From NCBI GenBank assembly GCA_003522805.1, contig DPIB01000141.1, forward strand, positions 1-12,230: 12,230 nucleotides of DNA. Direction: 5' to 3'. The notes under the pieces are model-generated. The model was not told the origin of the DNA. It made no database searches and saw nothing but the letters and a program-made list of their open reading frames with translations. Both the position numbers and the translations under genes were made by a program. This DNA is from Fervidobacterium sp. GTDB taxonomy: Bacteria; Thermotogota; Thermotogae; Thermotogales; Fervidobacteriaceae. Shown here piece after piece: positions 7,162-12,228 of this stretch (position 1 is the first letter of the stretch; the number at the start of each line of letters is the position of its first letter).

Positions 7162-7235
7162 TAGCGGAGGAGGGACTCGAACCCTCGACAATGAGTTTAT
7201 GAGGCTCATGAGCTAACCAACTGCTCTACCCCGCT
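7162..7235 (-). tRNA. tRNA-Met (CAT), elongator-like
   Basis: The acceptor AGCGGGG pairs with CTCCGCT (one G-T). The D arm is GAGC/GCTC. The anticodon loop CTCATAA (anticodon CAT) sits on a stem with one C-A mismatch next to the loop. The T arm is GAGGG-TTCGAGT-CCCTC. The discriminator is A and CCA is not encoded. The loop matches elongator Met, and the GGG/CCC initiator anticodon stem is absent. A CAT tRNA modified to read Ile ATA cannot be excluded. Confidence 0.88.
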
Positions 7236-7315
7236 TAGAAACGCCCGTACAGGGAGTTGAACCCTGCTTTCTGGATCGACAATCCAGCGTCATATCCGAT
7301 AGACCATACAGGCAT
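7235..7315 (-). CDS. Possible 26-residue frame coincident with tRNA-Asp
   Basis: ATG at 7315 lies nine bases after AAAAAGGAG and its G is the first base of tRNA-Asp. The frame crosses the whole tRNA and stops TAA (7237-7235) at the first base of tRNA-Met. The product would begin MPVWSIGYDAG. Ribosome loading here would compete with tRNA folding. It could be chance, because the tRNA alone explains the sequence; only the ribosome binding site argues for translation. Confidence 0.2.
   Translation of the reverse strand: MPVWSIGYDAGLSIQKAGFNSLYGRF
7242..7313 (-). tRNA. tRNA-Asp (GTC)
   Basis: The acceptor GCCTGTA pairs with TACGGGC (one T-G). Anticodon stem CTGGA/TCCAG closes loop TTGTCGA, giving anticodon GTC. 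The T arm is CAGGG-TTCAACT-CCCTG. The discriminator is G, as expected for Asp. CCA is not encoded. Six bases separate it from tRNA-Met. Confidence 0.9.
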
Positions 7316-7390
7316 GAAAGACAACTCCTTTTTATATCTTTCGATGATTACTTGGTCTCTCAACCTTAGTGCCTTTGTAATCTAGGCTAG
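7316..7390 (-). other. Spacer between tRNA-Cys and tRNA-Asp
   Basis: This 75-base spacer is longer than the others in the array. It holds the palindrome TCTAG-C-CTAGA (7381-7391, reaching the last base of tRNA-Cys), a GCC/GGC pairing nearby and, near its left end, the AAAAAGGAG preceding tRNA-Asp. I cannot fold it as a tRNA. Confidence 0.35.
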
Positions 7391-7461
7391 ACCCCTAAGT
7401 ATGAATTGAACACACGATAGTAGGGTTGCAACCTACTGCCTTACCACTTGGCTATTAGAGG
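7391..7461 (-). tRNA. tRNA-Cys (GCA)
   Basis: The acceptor CCTCTAA pairs with TTAGGGG (one T-G). The D stem is GCC/GGC. Anticodon stem GTAGG/CCTAC closes loop TTGCAAC, giving anticodon GCA. The T arm is GTGTG-TTCAATT-CATAC. The discriminator is T (U73), the Cys identity base. CCA is not encoded. It is the first tRNA after the operon promoter. Confidence 0.9.
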
Positions 7462-7517
7462 AAAATAAAGGTGTTCTCGTAACCTTCCATCTTCTGGAAT
7501 TAAATCCATACTGATGA

Positions 7518-7611
7518 CGCTAAACTCCCGAATTAACACTTATTGATTAGGTGCTACGCTCCACCTCAATAACTACCTATCGGCGTCAGTAGCTTTATCC
7601 CATGTTTAGCG
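7518..7611 (-). ncRNA. Structured RNA closed by an 8-bp stem upstream of the tRNAs (candidate)
   Basis: CGCTAAAC and GTTTAGCG (7604-7611 and 7518-7525 on the plus strand) pair perfectly and enclose 78 bases. Inside, TTATTGA/TCAATAA (7540-7546 / 7566-7572) and GGTG/CACC (7550-7553 / 7562-7565) form an 11-bp hairpin with a 3-base bulge. A competing 6-bp helix, TGACGC/GCGTCA (7515-7520 / 7583-7588), shares three bases with the closing stem, so two mutually exclusive folds are possible. There is no supported reading frame. It sits in the leader of the tRNA operon. It could be a stand-alone small RNA, a switch or a processing element. Confidence 0.45.
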
Positions 7612-7669
7612 AGGGAACCCTTTTCTATATCTCGAACAAATTGAAGGATTTCTCAATAAGTTCAAAGTC

Positions 7670-7700
7670 ATAGAAACTGTCAAAATACGACAGTTTCTAT
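7670..7700 (-). promoter_or_regulatory. 12-bp leader hairpin of the tRNA operon
   Basis: ATAGAAACTGTC (7670-7681) and GACAGTTTCTAT (7689-7700) pair perfectly around a 7-base loop. It starts about 27 bases after the predicted transcription start. No T-run follows on the minus strand, so it is not a standard terminator. A processing site or 5' stabiliser is more likely. A weaker dyad ATTGA/TCAAT follows at 7640-7656. Confidence 0.6.
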
Positions 7701-7733
7701 TTATATCTGTATTCTACACCACGCTATATAAAC

Positions 7734-7762
7734 ATTATAACACAGGATTATACTCCTGTCAA
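7734..7762 (-). promoter_or_regulatory. Promoter of the tRNA operon with internal dyad
   Basis: The -35 is TTGACA (7762-7757), the spacer is 17 and the -10 is TATAAT (7739-7734) with an extended TG: a full consensus, fitting a highly expressed RNA operon. The perfect inverted repeat ACAGGA-TTATAC-TCCTGT (7742-7747 / 7754-7759) covers half of the -35 and most of the spacer. Its loop region also creates a second TATAAT inside the spacer. Confidence 0.88.
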
Positions 7763-7769
7763 GTACCTT

Positions 7770-7925
7770 TTACTTAAAAACTGCAATAACTACGGCTACA
7801 AGTGCAAATACACCTCCAACAACACCAACTACAGCAGATTCCGCTACACCGCCCACAGCAAGTAGGACACTTCCTACTACGATGGCACCAACACCTGCAT
7901 ACTTCATAATCTTGTTCTTATCCAA
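7770..7925 (-). CDS. Small two-helix membrane peptide, 51 residues (TTG start)
   Basis: TTG at 7925 comes directly after the SSB stop and has GAGGAG six bases upstream, which is part of the last SSB codons. The product has a short basic N terminus (MDKNKIMK), then a Gly/Val/Ala-rich segment (about 9-27), a single-Glu turn (AES) and a second hydrophobic segment (about 31-50) ending in lysine. This looks like a membrane-inserted helical hairpin with small residues suited to helix packing, as in small holin-like or superinfection-type phage peptides, but no family is recognised. It is cotranscribed with the SSB-like gene. The tRNA promoter starts 8 bases after its stop. Confidence 0.7.
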   Translation of the reverse strand: MDKNKIMKYAGVGAIVVGSVLLAVGGVAESAVVGVVGGVFALVAVVIAVFK

Positions 7926-8258
7926 TTACATCTCCTCTTCAAATGTGATATACTTAGCGTTTGTCCTATCAGTATAGAACGTGCGCGGTACTCCATTTTC
8001 ATCTGTATATTTTAACACAGATGATTGCAAATGCCCTTCAACACGAACATAGGCACCTTCAACAATCCTATCAAGGTACTTTTCTGCAATACGATCCCAA
8101 GCGGTAATCTGATGCTTGAAGTAAACAGGCTTTCCCTGAATTGTCTTCTTCGTATCAATTACAAAATTAAGTGCCTTTTTACCGTTACCAATATCATCCT
8201 GATAATCCGGGGCACACGATACTACTCCAGAAACTACAACCATATCAATGTCATCCAT
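7926..8258 (-). CDS. ssb: OB-fold single-stranded DNA-binding protein
   Basis: A 110-residue protein with an SSB-like OB fold: strand VVVSGVVSCAPDY, then ALNFVIDTKK, then the typical KHQITAWDRIAEKY block (about 48-61), then GAYVRVEGHLQSS (about 68-80). It would coat ssDNA at the phage fork. The C terminus ends FEEEM: acidic, but without the DDIPF-type tip that recruits partners in bacterial SSB. The frame opens at 8321, but the start chosen is ATG at 8258, which follows GGAGG at about 6 bases. The upstream 21 codons overlap a consensus promoter and cannot be in its transcript. It shares its operon with the 51-residue membrane peptide. Confidence 0.82.
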   Translation of the reverse strand: MDDIDMVVVSGVVSCAPDYQDDIGNGKKALNFVIDTKKTIQGKPVYFKHQITAWDRIAEKYLDRIVEGAYVRVEGHLQSSVLKYTDENGVPRTFYTDRTNAKYITFEEEM

Positions 8259-8292
8259 GATGTTCCTCCAATAAATTGTTTTATCTATGTTT

Positions 8293-8321
8293 ATTATAAC
8301 ATACGTTATAACTAATGTCAA
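8293..8321 (-). promoter_or_regulatory. Promoter of the SSB gene with internal dyad
   Basis: The -35 is TTGACA (8321-8316), the spacer is 17 and the -10 is TATAAT (8298-8293) with an extended TG. The perfect inverted repeat TTATAAC-ATAC-GTTATAA (8294-8300 / 8305-8311) covers most of the spacer and five bases of the -10. The leader is about 28 nt. Confidence 0.88.
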
Positions 8322-8323
8322 CC

Positions 8324-8536
8324 CTAGTTCAATATATTATATGTTTGTTTAATTTCAGCTAAAGAATCCTCAAACTGTTGCATTGTTTGTTGTTCCTCTC
8401 CACATACAGAACAAATCCAACCCGACTCGGTATAATCAACATCTACACCCATATAAGTAATATTGCGTGTTTCGCAATAAGATGTGTGTGGTAGAAACTT
8501 ACCACAGGATAGACACAACATCTCACTTGTTTTCAC
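8324..8536 (-). CDS. Zinc-finger protein, 70 residues (YgiT/MqsA-like pattern)
   Basis: Two CxxC knuckles (C8/C11 and C42/C45) flank a beta-rich middle ending WICSVCGEE, the pattern of YgiT-type zinc fingers found in MqsA antitoxins and in other small regulators. No HTH antitoxin domain follows; the C-terminal 20 residues are helical. Start GTG at 8536 has GGAG six bases upstream, inside the small-terminase-like gene, and overlaps that gene by 14 nt. An internal ATG at 8521 lacks a comparable site. The stop lies 2 bases before the SSB promoter, ending this transcription unit. Confidence 0.65.
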   Translation of the reverse strand: MKTSEMLCLSCGKFLPHTSYCETRNITYMGVDVDYTESGWICSVCGEEQQTMQQFEDSLAEIKQTYNILN

Positions 8537-9146
8537 TTATAGCTCCAATATTCTTGAATATATTCTGTACAATCTCTGCCGCTTCCCTATCTGTAGCAGT
8601 AGATTCTTTATCTTTTGAAGTCTCTTTTTGCATCTTAATCAATTCCATATATTTTGAATACACAGAACCCTTATTAGGAAATTTATATACTAGAATTGTT
8701 TCCCCTGTTTTGTTATTTGTCTGGTATTGAACTTCTTCAATCATAAGTTGCTGTTCTTCCGTAAGTTCATCTGGATACTTAAATCTATCCCCATTCATGT
8801 AACTGGCTATATTAAGTGAGCGTATGTTCTCAAGATCACGCATAAGACGAATAGGAAGAACCGCCATAGCTTCTTGCCATATTTCATCATACAGAATCAT
8901 TGTCGCGTCTTTCATCTTTGGTGTCTTAGCTAACCGCTTACCTTTAGCAAGAGCCGTTTTATAAGGAACACCAAACGCTTCCTGATATGCTCTAACAGCA
9001 TCATTATATTTAACATTAAGGTATGCAAAATATATTTCTTGTGGACTAAGATTTAATCCCTCAAAATCTTCCGGGTTATATTCAGGGATAAACTCTTGAA
9101 TTTCATCCTGTACTTGCTCCTGCAACTCTCTATCTTCGGATGTCAC
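8523..9146 (-). CDS. Terminase small subunit-like HTH protein
   Basis: A 207-residue protein with an acidic N terminus (1-30), then the helix-turn-helix segment NDAVRAYQEAFG (48-59) ... KTALAKGKRLAKTPKMKD (63-80). This segment closely follows the small-terminase pattern that binds the packaging site. The C-terminal half (about 105-175) has the mixed alpha/beta pattern of Terminase_2 proteins. It would recognise phage DNA for packaging by the large subunit, which is not in this window. Start GTG at 9146 follows AAAAAGGAG at 8 bases, and GTGA overlaps the preceding stop. Its position among early genes, away from a large terminase, leaves another regulatory HTH role possible. Confidence 0.6.
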   Translation of the reverse strand: MTSEDRELQEQVQDEIQEFIPEYNPEDFEGLNLSPQEIYFAYLNVKYNDAVRAYQEAFGVPYKTALAKGKRLAKTPKMKDATMILYDEIWQEAMAVLPIRLMRDLENIRSLNIASYMNGDRFKYPDELTEEQQLMIEEVQYQTNNKTGETILVYKFPNKGSVYSKYMELIKMQKETSKDKESTATDREAAEIVQNIFKNIGAISENK

Positions 9147-9388
9147 GAAACCAGCTCCTTTTTACCTTCTAGGGTATTTTTATTCAATTTACCTTCTAGG
9201 GTATAATACATACGCATAATAAAATCTTTGAATAAATCAACATCTTCGTAGACTGCTTTTTCTACACACTTAAATATACACTCCCCATCACAATCCATAC
9301 CAACAATAAAATCTTTACCGTTAGGCTGAACAACCACTACAGGGAAATACTTAGGGTCTTTAACAAACTCTGTAATATCAAAAAACAT
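9143..9388 (-). CDS. Unrecognised 81-residue protein with in-frame repeat
   Basis: ATG at 9388 has AAGGAG seven to eight bases upstream, overlapping the stop of the HNH gene. The product is acidic and beta/alpha-like, with VVVVQPNGKDFIVGMD (17-32), two cysteines (C33, C37) and a helical segment (44-62). The C terminus repeats TLEGK twice, encoded by a direct DNA repeat. The stop overlaps the next GTG. No family is recognised. Confidence 0.65.
   Translation of the reverse strand: MFFDITEFVKDPKYFPVVVVQPNGKDFIVGMDCDGECIFKCVEKAVYEDVDLFKDFIMRMYYTLEGKLNKNTLEGKKELVS
9161..9204. repeat. 17-bp direct repeat, 27-bp period
   Basis: TTTACCTTCTAGGGTAT occurs at 9161-9177 and again at 9188-9204. The 27-bp period is nine codons, so it duplicates TLEGK in frame at the C terminus of the 81-residue protein. 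The left copy runs into the ribosome binding site of the small-terminase-like gene. Confidence 0.9.
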
Positions 9389-9399
9389 AGTACCACTCC

Positions 9400-9837
9400 T
9401 TATACATATCTTCCATTACTTGTTCTGCACTTAGGCAGAGCTTTTGTTTTTTGAACATACTGATTAGTAAGTTCAATTAACTCACTTACACTATAAATAT
9501 GCTTTCTTGCATATGCTTCATTTTTTAATTCTTGTAATTTTTCTTCGCCATATTGTTTAATAAACCAATCTATATAAATAAAAGGATCGGCTTCATGATA
9601 ATTTCTATGAACACTTTTAACCATACAACAAGCATTATACTCATTCCAGCGAACATTGGGATACATTGCCTTTCCAAACAAATGAGACACATTTGTGTTT
9701 CTCTGTCCACCAGTGATAACACACGAATACTTATCACGCTTCATTATATACGCATTAAATACTTTGTCAAGGTTCTCTTCTAACCCCCTTACATCCATCC
9801 CATTAAGTTTATCACGTAACTCTCGATTAACTGCCAA
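9400..9837 (-). CDS. NinG/Rap-like HNH protein
   Basis: A 145-residue protein that follows the lambda NinG (Rap) pattern: ENLDKVFNAYIMKRDKYSCV (21-40), a conserved histidine in VSHLF (H52), RWNEYNACC (63-71, N68) and a third His/Asn cluster VHRNYH (76-81), then a helix YIDWFIKQYGEEK (88-100). These would form an HNH/beta-beta-alpha nuclease site. NinG-type proteins act in phage recombination on Holliday or branched DNA. The usual CxxC after the first strand is CVITGG here, so structural zinc may be lost. TTG at 9837 is preferred over TTG at 9840 because GGAGG is six bases upstream. It overlaps the preceding gene by 11 bases. Confidence 0.65.
   Translation of the reverse strand: MAVNRELRDKLNGMDVRGLEENLDKVFNAYIMKRDKYSCVITGGQRNTNVSHLFGKAMYPNVRWNEYNACCMVKSVHRNYHEADPFIYIDWFIKQYGEEKLQELKNEAYARKHIYSVSELIELTNQYVQKTKALPKCRTSNGRYV
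9743..9770 (-). promoter_or_regulatory. Possible internal promoter within the HNH gene
   Basis: TTGACA (9770-9765), a 16-base spacer and TATAAT (9748-9743) lie inside the coding sequence. Unlike the intergenic promoters, it has a 16-base spacer and no perfect 5-bp or longer dyad. It could supply extra transcription to the small-terminase-like genes or be chance. Confidence 0.3.
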
Positions 9838-10099
9838 CAAACTCCTCCATACTTATGTAATCTTCACATATTTTTTCTTCTTTTAATTCTTCCAACGTAA
9901 AACTACGATGCTCTTTCCGCAATTCCATATAACAGGTATGTAAATGCATACAAGAATTACATCTAATAGCATCTAATTGACTATCTTCTTCATCATCTTC
10001 CTCATCCAGACATCTGCTTATTATGCCAGAATTTTCAGGATATATCCAAGACTTATTTGTAGTCTCTCTATACCACTGTTTAATTTCATTATCTGTCAC
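9827..10099 (-). CDS. Unrecognised acidic Cys-containing protein, 90 residues (GTG start)
   Basis: The frame opens at 10123, but the chosen start is GTG at 10099. It has GGGAG close upstream and forms a GTGA overlap with the zinc-ribbon stop, the same joint seen at several other genes here. The product begins MTDNEIKQWY, has an acidic run (CLDEEDDEEDSQLD), then a cysteine cluster CNSCMHLHTC (about 55-64) that could bind metal, and a charged helical C terminus. The last codons (ATG GAG GAG) provide the ribosome binding site of the HNH gene. No family is recognised. Confidence 0.6.
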   Translation of the reverse strand: MTDNEIKQWYRETTNKSWIYPENSGIISRCLDEEDDEEDSQLDAIRCNSCMHLHTCYMELRKEHRSFTLEELKEEKICEDYISMEEFVGS

Positions 10100-10242
10100 T
10101 CCCAACTCCCACAGACAGGGCATTGTAAACTGTCATCAAACTCTTCATACTCAGCGGTATCAGGGTCAATAATTGCACCACATTTAGAACAAGTAAATAA
10201 TTCTTTTTCTTCCATGTCAAGTACCTCTATTGATTCGTTCAT
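10096..10242 (-). CDS. Small zinc-ribbon protein, 48 residues
   Basis: ATG at 10242 forms an ATGA overlap with the stop of the preceding gene. The product has two zinc knuckles, CSKCG (C18, C21) and CPVCG (C41, C44), separated by an acidic stretch (DPDTAEYEEFDD): a minimal rubredoxin/zinc-ribbon layout. An internal ATG at 10215 (39 residues) has a better GAGG eight bases upstream and keeps all four cysteines, so it may be the true start. It may bind nucleic acid or a partner protein. Confidence 0.7.
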   Translation of the reverse strand: MNESIEVLDMEEKELFTCSKCGAIIDPDTAEYEEFDDSLQCPVCGSWE

Positions 10243-10700
10243 ACTAACTTGATATTTTCTATCTCTGCCACGAACTCTATTCCACCCAATACACGGAATA
10301 TGAATCGTTTACCCCATGTAATCACATTCAAATGATCGTCACTCTCTGTAAATTCTGCATCCAACTCTTTACATAATCGTTTCAAAATCATGCGATCTTT
10401 TTTATCTATATCGAATCTCCGTGTAGTAGTTACAGGAACAGGATTATCAAGCAGATATTTTTTTGATTCCGGTAATCTTGTTACCGTTGTAGGCCAAAAT
10501 ATAGCATTTGAACCATACACACGAACAAGATAGGTTGTGAAATTTCGTAGAGAAACTGTATCTCTACAAAATCCGGGAATAATTCTATTAGGACTACATT
10601 CCGGTTGAACTACTCCTATAATTTTACCTACACGTTCTATCTCACGTGTTTTCGTTTTTTGTACCCAATACACATCGTCGCCAATCTTTAGTGATTCCAT
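10239..10700 (-). CDS. Unrecognised 153-residue phage protein, beta-rich
   Basis: The N-terminal half is beta-rich (LKIGDDVYWVQ, RVGKIIGVVQ, TTYLVRVYGSNAIFWPTTV), like an SH3/KOW-type barrel. The C-terminal half (about 95-150) alternates helix and strands (DRMILKRLCKELDAEF, then KRFIFRVLGGIEFVAEI). Start ATG at 10700 falls almost exactly where the upstream promoter should begin transcription, so its mRNA may be leaderless. The nearest Shine-Dalgarno-like AAAGGGGAG (10721-10713) is 12 bases away and inside the promoter. The stop overlaps the zinc-ribbon ATG. The function is unknown. Confidence 0.7.
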   Translation of the reverse strand: MESLKIGDDVYWVQKTKTREIERVGKIIGVVQPECSPNRIIPGFCRDTVSLRNFTTYLVRVYGSNAIFWPTTVTRLPESKKYLLDNPVPVTTTRRFDIDKKDRMILKRLCKELDAEFTESDDHLNVITWGKRFIFRVLGGIEFVAEIENIKLV

Positions 10701-10706
10701 AATTTT

Positions 10707-10735
10707 ATTATACTCCCCTTTATACTTGTTGTCAA
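10707..10735 (-). promoter_or_regulatory. Promoter upstream of the 153-residue gene, with dyad over the -35
   Basis: The -35 is TTGACA (10735-10730), the spacer is 17 and the -10 is TATAAT (10712-10707). The inverted repeat ACTTG-TTGT-CAAGT (10724-10728 / 10733-10737) overlaps the -35; this is the shortest of the six dyads. It sits between the stop at 10740 and the ATG at 10700. Confidence 0.82.
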
Positions 10736-10739
10736 GTCC

Positions 10740-12143
10740 CTATGCTATAACATTTAATAGCTCTCTAAATTGAGCCTCATTCTGCTTTCTACTCTCTATT
10801 ATTGACGATACACCTATTGCAGATATGCAATCATTAGACCTCATACCATATGTTTTCACAAACCAATGCCATAATGGTGTATCTGTATAAATTTTAATTG
10901 ACATAACTATATCCCAAAAATAATCAAGATAATTTCCCCCTTCTTGTTTTGATTTATATTTAGCCATATCAAGCATAGTTTCTATGGCTGTATTCAACCC
11001 CGGCATATGTACTTTGGGGTCTTTTATTAAAGCATATGTCTCTATAACATCCACCGCCCAAGCAGTTATACGAGGATCAAATTTCTCAATAATTCCTTTT
11101 ACTTTGTTTTCCAAAAAATAATCCGTAATATATCCCTGATAAGTACCGCCTCTACCATCAGGCATATTCCAAATATATTTATAGGGTTTTCTGGTATTAT
11201 ACCATTCCTGTGGTACACGAACAGCTTCTCTAACAGGATGGACTTTCTTAGCTGGAGATGTTTTATTTCCTTGTTTTGAATACCATAACAGATATGGAGA
11301 TGATACCGTTTTTGCAGTACGCATAATAATTTGAGCAAACGGATTTGGAGCAATACTGGATACAGAGGAAATAACTCCATCAACTATTTCAGAAGGGGTA
11401 AGTCCTTCTGGTAATGCATATTTAGTTTTTACTAATCCACCAAATACACTATAAAATGTCCCATCAGATATAGATGTAACTGCTTTAGCAAAATCCTCTG
11501 CATATCTATTTATATTTCCTGCATTTTTTCCACGAGAACAAATTTTTGAACATGATTGAAATTTACCTGATTGTAAACACTTATCCCATTCTGCATCAAA
11601 CCATTCAGGTAATGTGTTCTCTTGTTCCAGAGTTTCATCTTGTGTGTCAAACATTTCTGATTCTTCATCATCTGTTTGAATATTATATTCATTAGTGCTC
11701 TGGATACTATACTCTACATCAGTACTAAATAAATCATCCAGACATTCAGTTTTAGCATAGTAAAGTCTCTTGTGTCCATTACTATCTATTCTCTCTATAC
11801 GTTTAAGTAGTGGAGGATTATTATTGCTAGGATTACAAAGTAGTCCTAACGCTCTACTTACAGTAGATTTGCTTCTAATACCAAAATGCCATAACCTAGA
11901 AATCACTAAATTATAACTCACCCAATAATAAAGATCGCCATTATGTTCAATAGCAAATTCTTTAGATTTCTGATAATGTGATAGAGTATAATAAAATCGT
12001 GCAATTTCAATCCATGCATAAGAAGTATCATCTTTATATTTATCTGCCACGGTAACATTCAGTGGAGGTTCTAATAAATAGACCATCTTATTTCCACGTC
12101 GTTTTAGGGATTCTTCAAAGGGCATCCCTCCCTTATTACTCAT
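10740..12143 (-). CDS. Winged-helix protein, probable replisome organiser
   Basis: In this 467-residue protein, residues 25-130 read as a winged helix: an FYYTLSHYQ helix, then RLWHFGIRSKSTVSRALGLL (84-103) as the recognition segment, then a wing ending KRLYYAKTE. This resembles DNA-binding domains of phage replication initiators. An acidic linker (about 140-178) precedes a large C-terminal domain (about 180-467) with CSKICSRGKNAG and many aromatic residues that I cannot assign. ATG at 12143 follows AGGAG at 5 bases. It is the first gene after a strong promoter. Its position near the other replication genes suggests origin binding or helicase loading; a transcription-regulator role is possible. 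Confidence 0.55.
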   Translation of the reverse strand: MSNKGGMPFEESLKRRGNKMVYLLEPPLNVTVADKYKDDTSYAWIEIARFYYTLSHYQKSKEFAIEHNGDLYYWVSYNLVISRLWHFGIRSKSTVSRALGLLCNPSNNNPPLLKRIERIDSNGHKRLYYAKTECLDDLFSTDVEYSIQSTNEYNIQTDDEESEMFDTQDETLEQENTLPEWFDAEWDKCLQSGKFQSCSKICSRGKNAGNINRYAEDFAKAVTSISDGTFYSVFGGLVKTKYALPEGLTPSEIVDGVISSVSSIAPNPFAQIIMRTAKTVSSPYLLWYSKQGNKTSPAKKVHPVREAVRVPQEWYNTRKPYKYIWNMPDGRGGTYQGYITDYFLENKVKGIIEKFDPRITAWAVDVIETYALIKDPKVHMPGLNTAIETMLDMAKYKSKQEGGNYLDYFWDIVMSIKIYTDTPLWHWFVKTYGMRSNDCISAIGVSSIIESRKQNEAQFRELLNVIA

Positions 12144-12173
12144 ATAATCTCCTCAGTATTCAATTATGAATAT

Positions 12174-12202
12174 AATATAGCAAACATAATTGTGTTTGTC
12201 AA
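12174..12202 (-). promoter_or_regulatory. Promoter of the winged-helix gene with internal dyad
   Basis: The -35 is TTGACA (12202-12197), the spacer is 17 and the -10 is TATATT (12179-12174). The perfect inverted repeat CAAACA-TAATTG-TGTTTG (12181-12186 / 12193-12198) covers the spacer and the end of the -35. The leader is about 24 nt. Confidence 0.82.
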
Positions 12203-12212
12203 CCCCTTACCC

Positions 12213-12228
12213 CGTTCCATGGGGAACG
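12213..12228. other. Short GC-rich dyad at the right edge
   Basis: CGTTCC-ATGG-GGAACG is a perfect 6-bp stem with a 4-base loop, next to a run of C and G. No T-run follows on the minus strand. It may be an operator or the remains of a structure belonging to the gene beyond the edge. Confidence 0.4.

Noticed and set aside
7511..7617. Hammerhead-like CTGATGA followed by an 8-bp stem on the plus strand
   Set aside because: The required GAAA after the stem is absent (the sequence reads AGGGAA), and it is antisense to the tRNA operon.
7678..7683. TTGACA within the leader hairpin as another promoter
   Set aside because: No -10-like hexamer at 16-18 bases; the sequence is explained by the hairpin arm.
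8259..8321. N-terminal extension of the SSB frame to 8321
   Set aside because: It overlaps a full consensus promoter and has no ribosome binding site, while ATG at 8258 has GGAGG.
10215..10220. TTGACA within the zinc-ribbon gene as a promoter
   Set aside because: No acceptable -10 at 16-18 bases; it is coding sequence.
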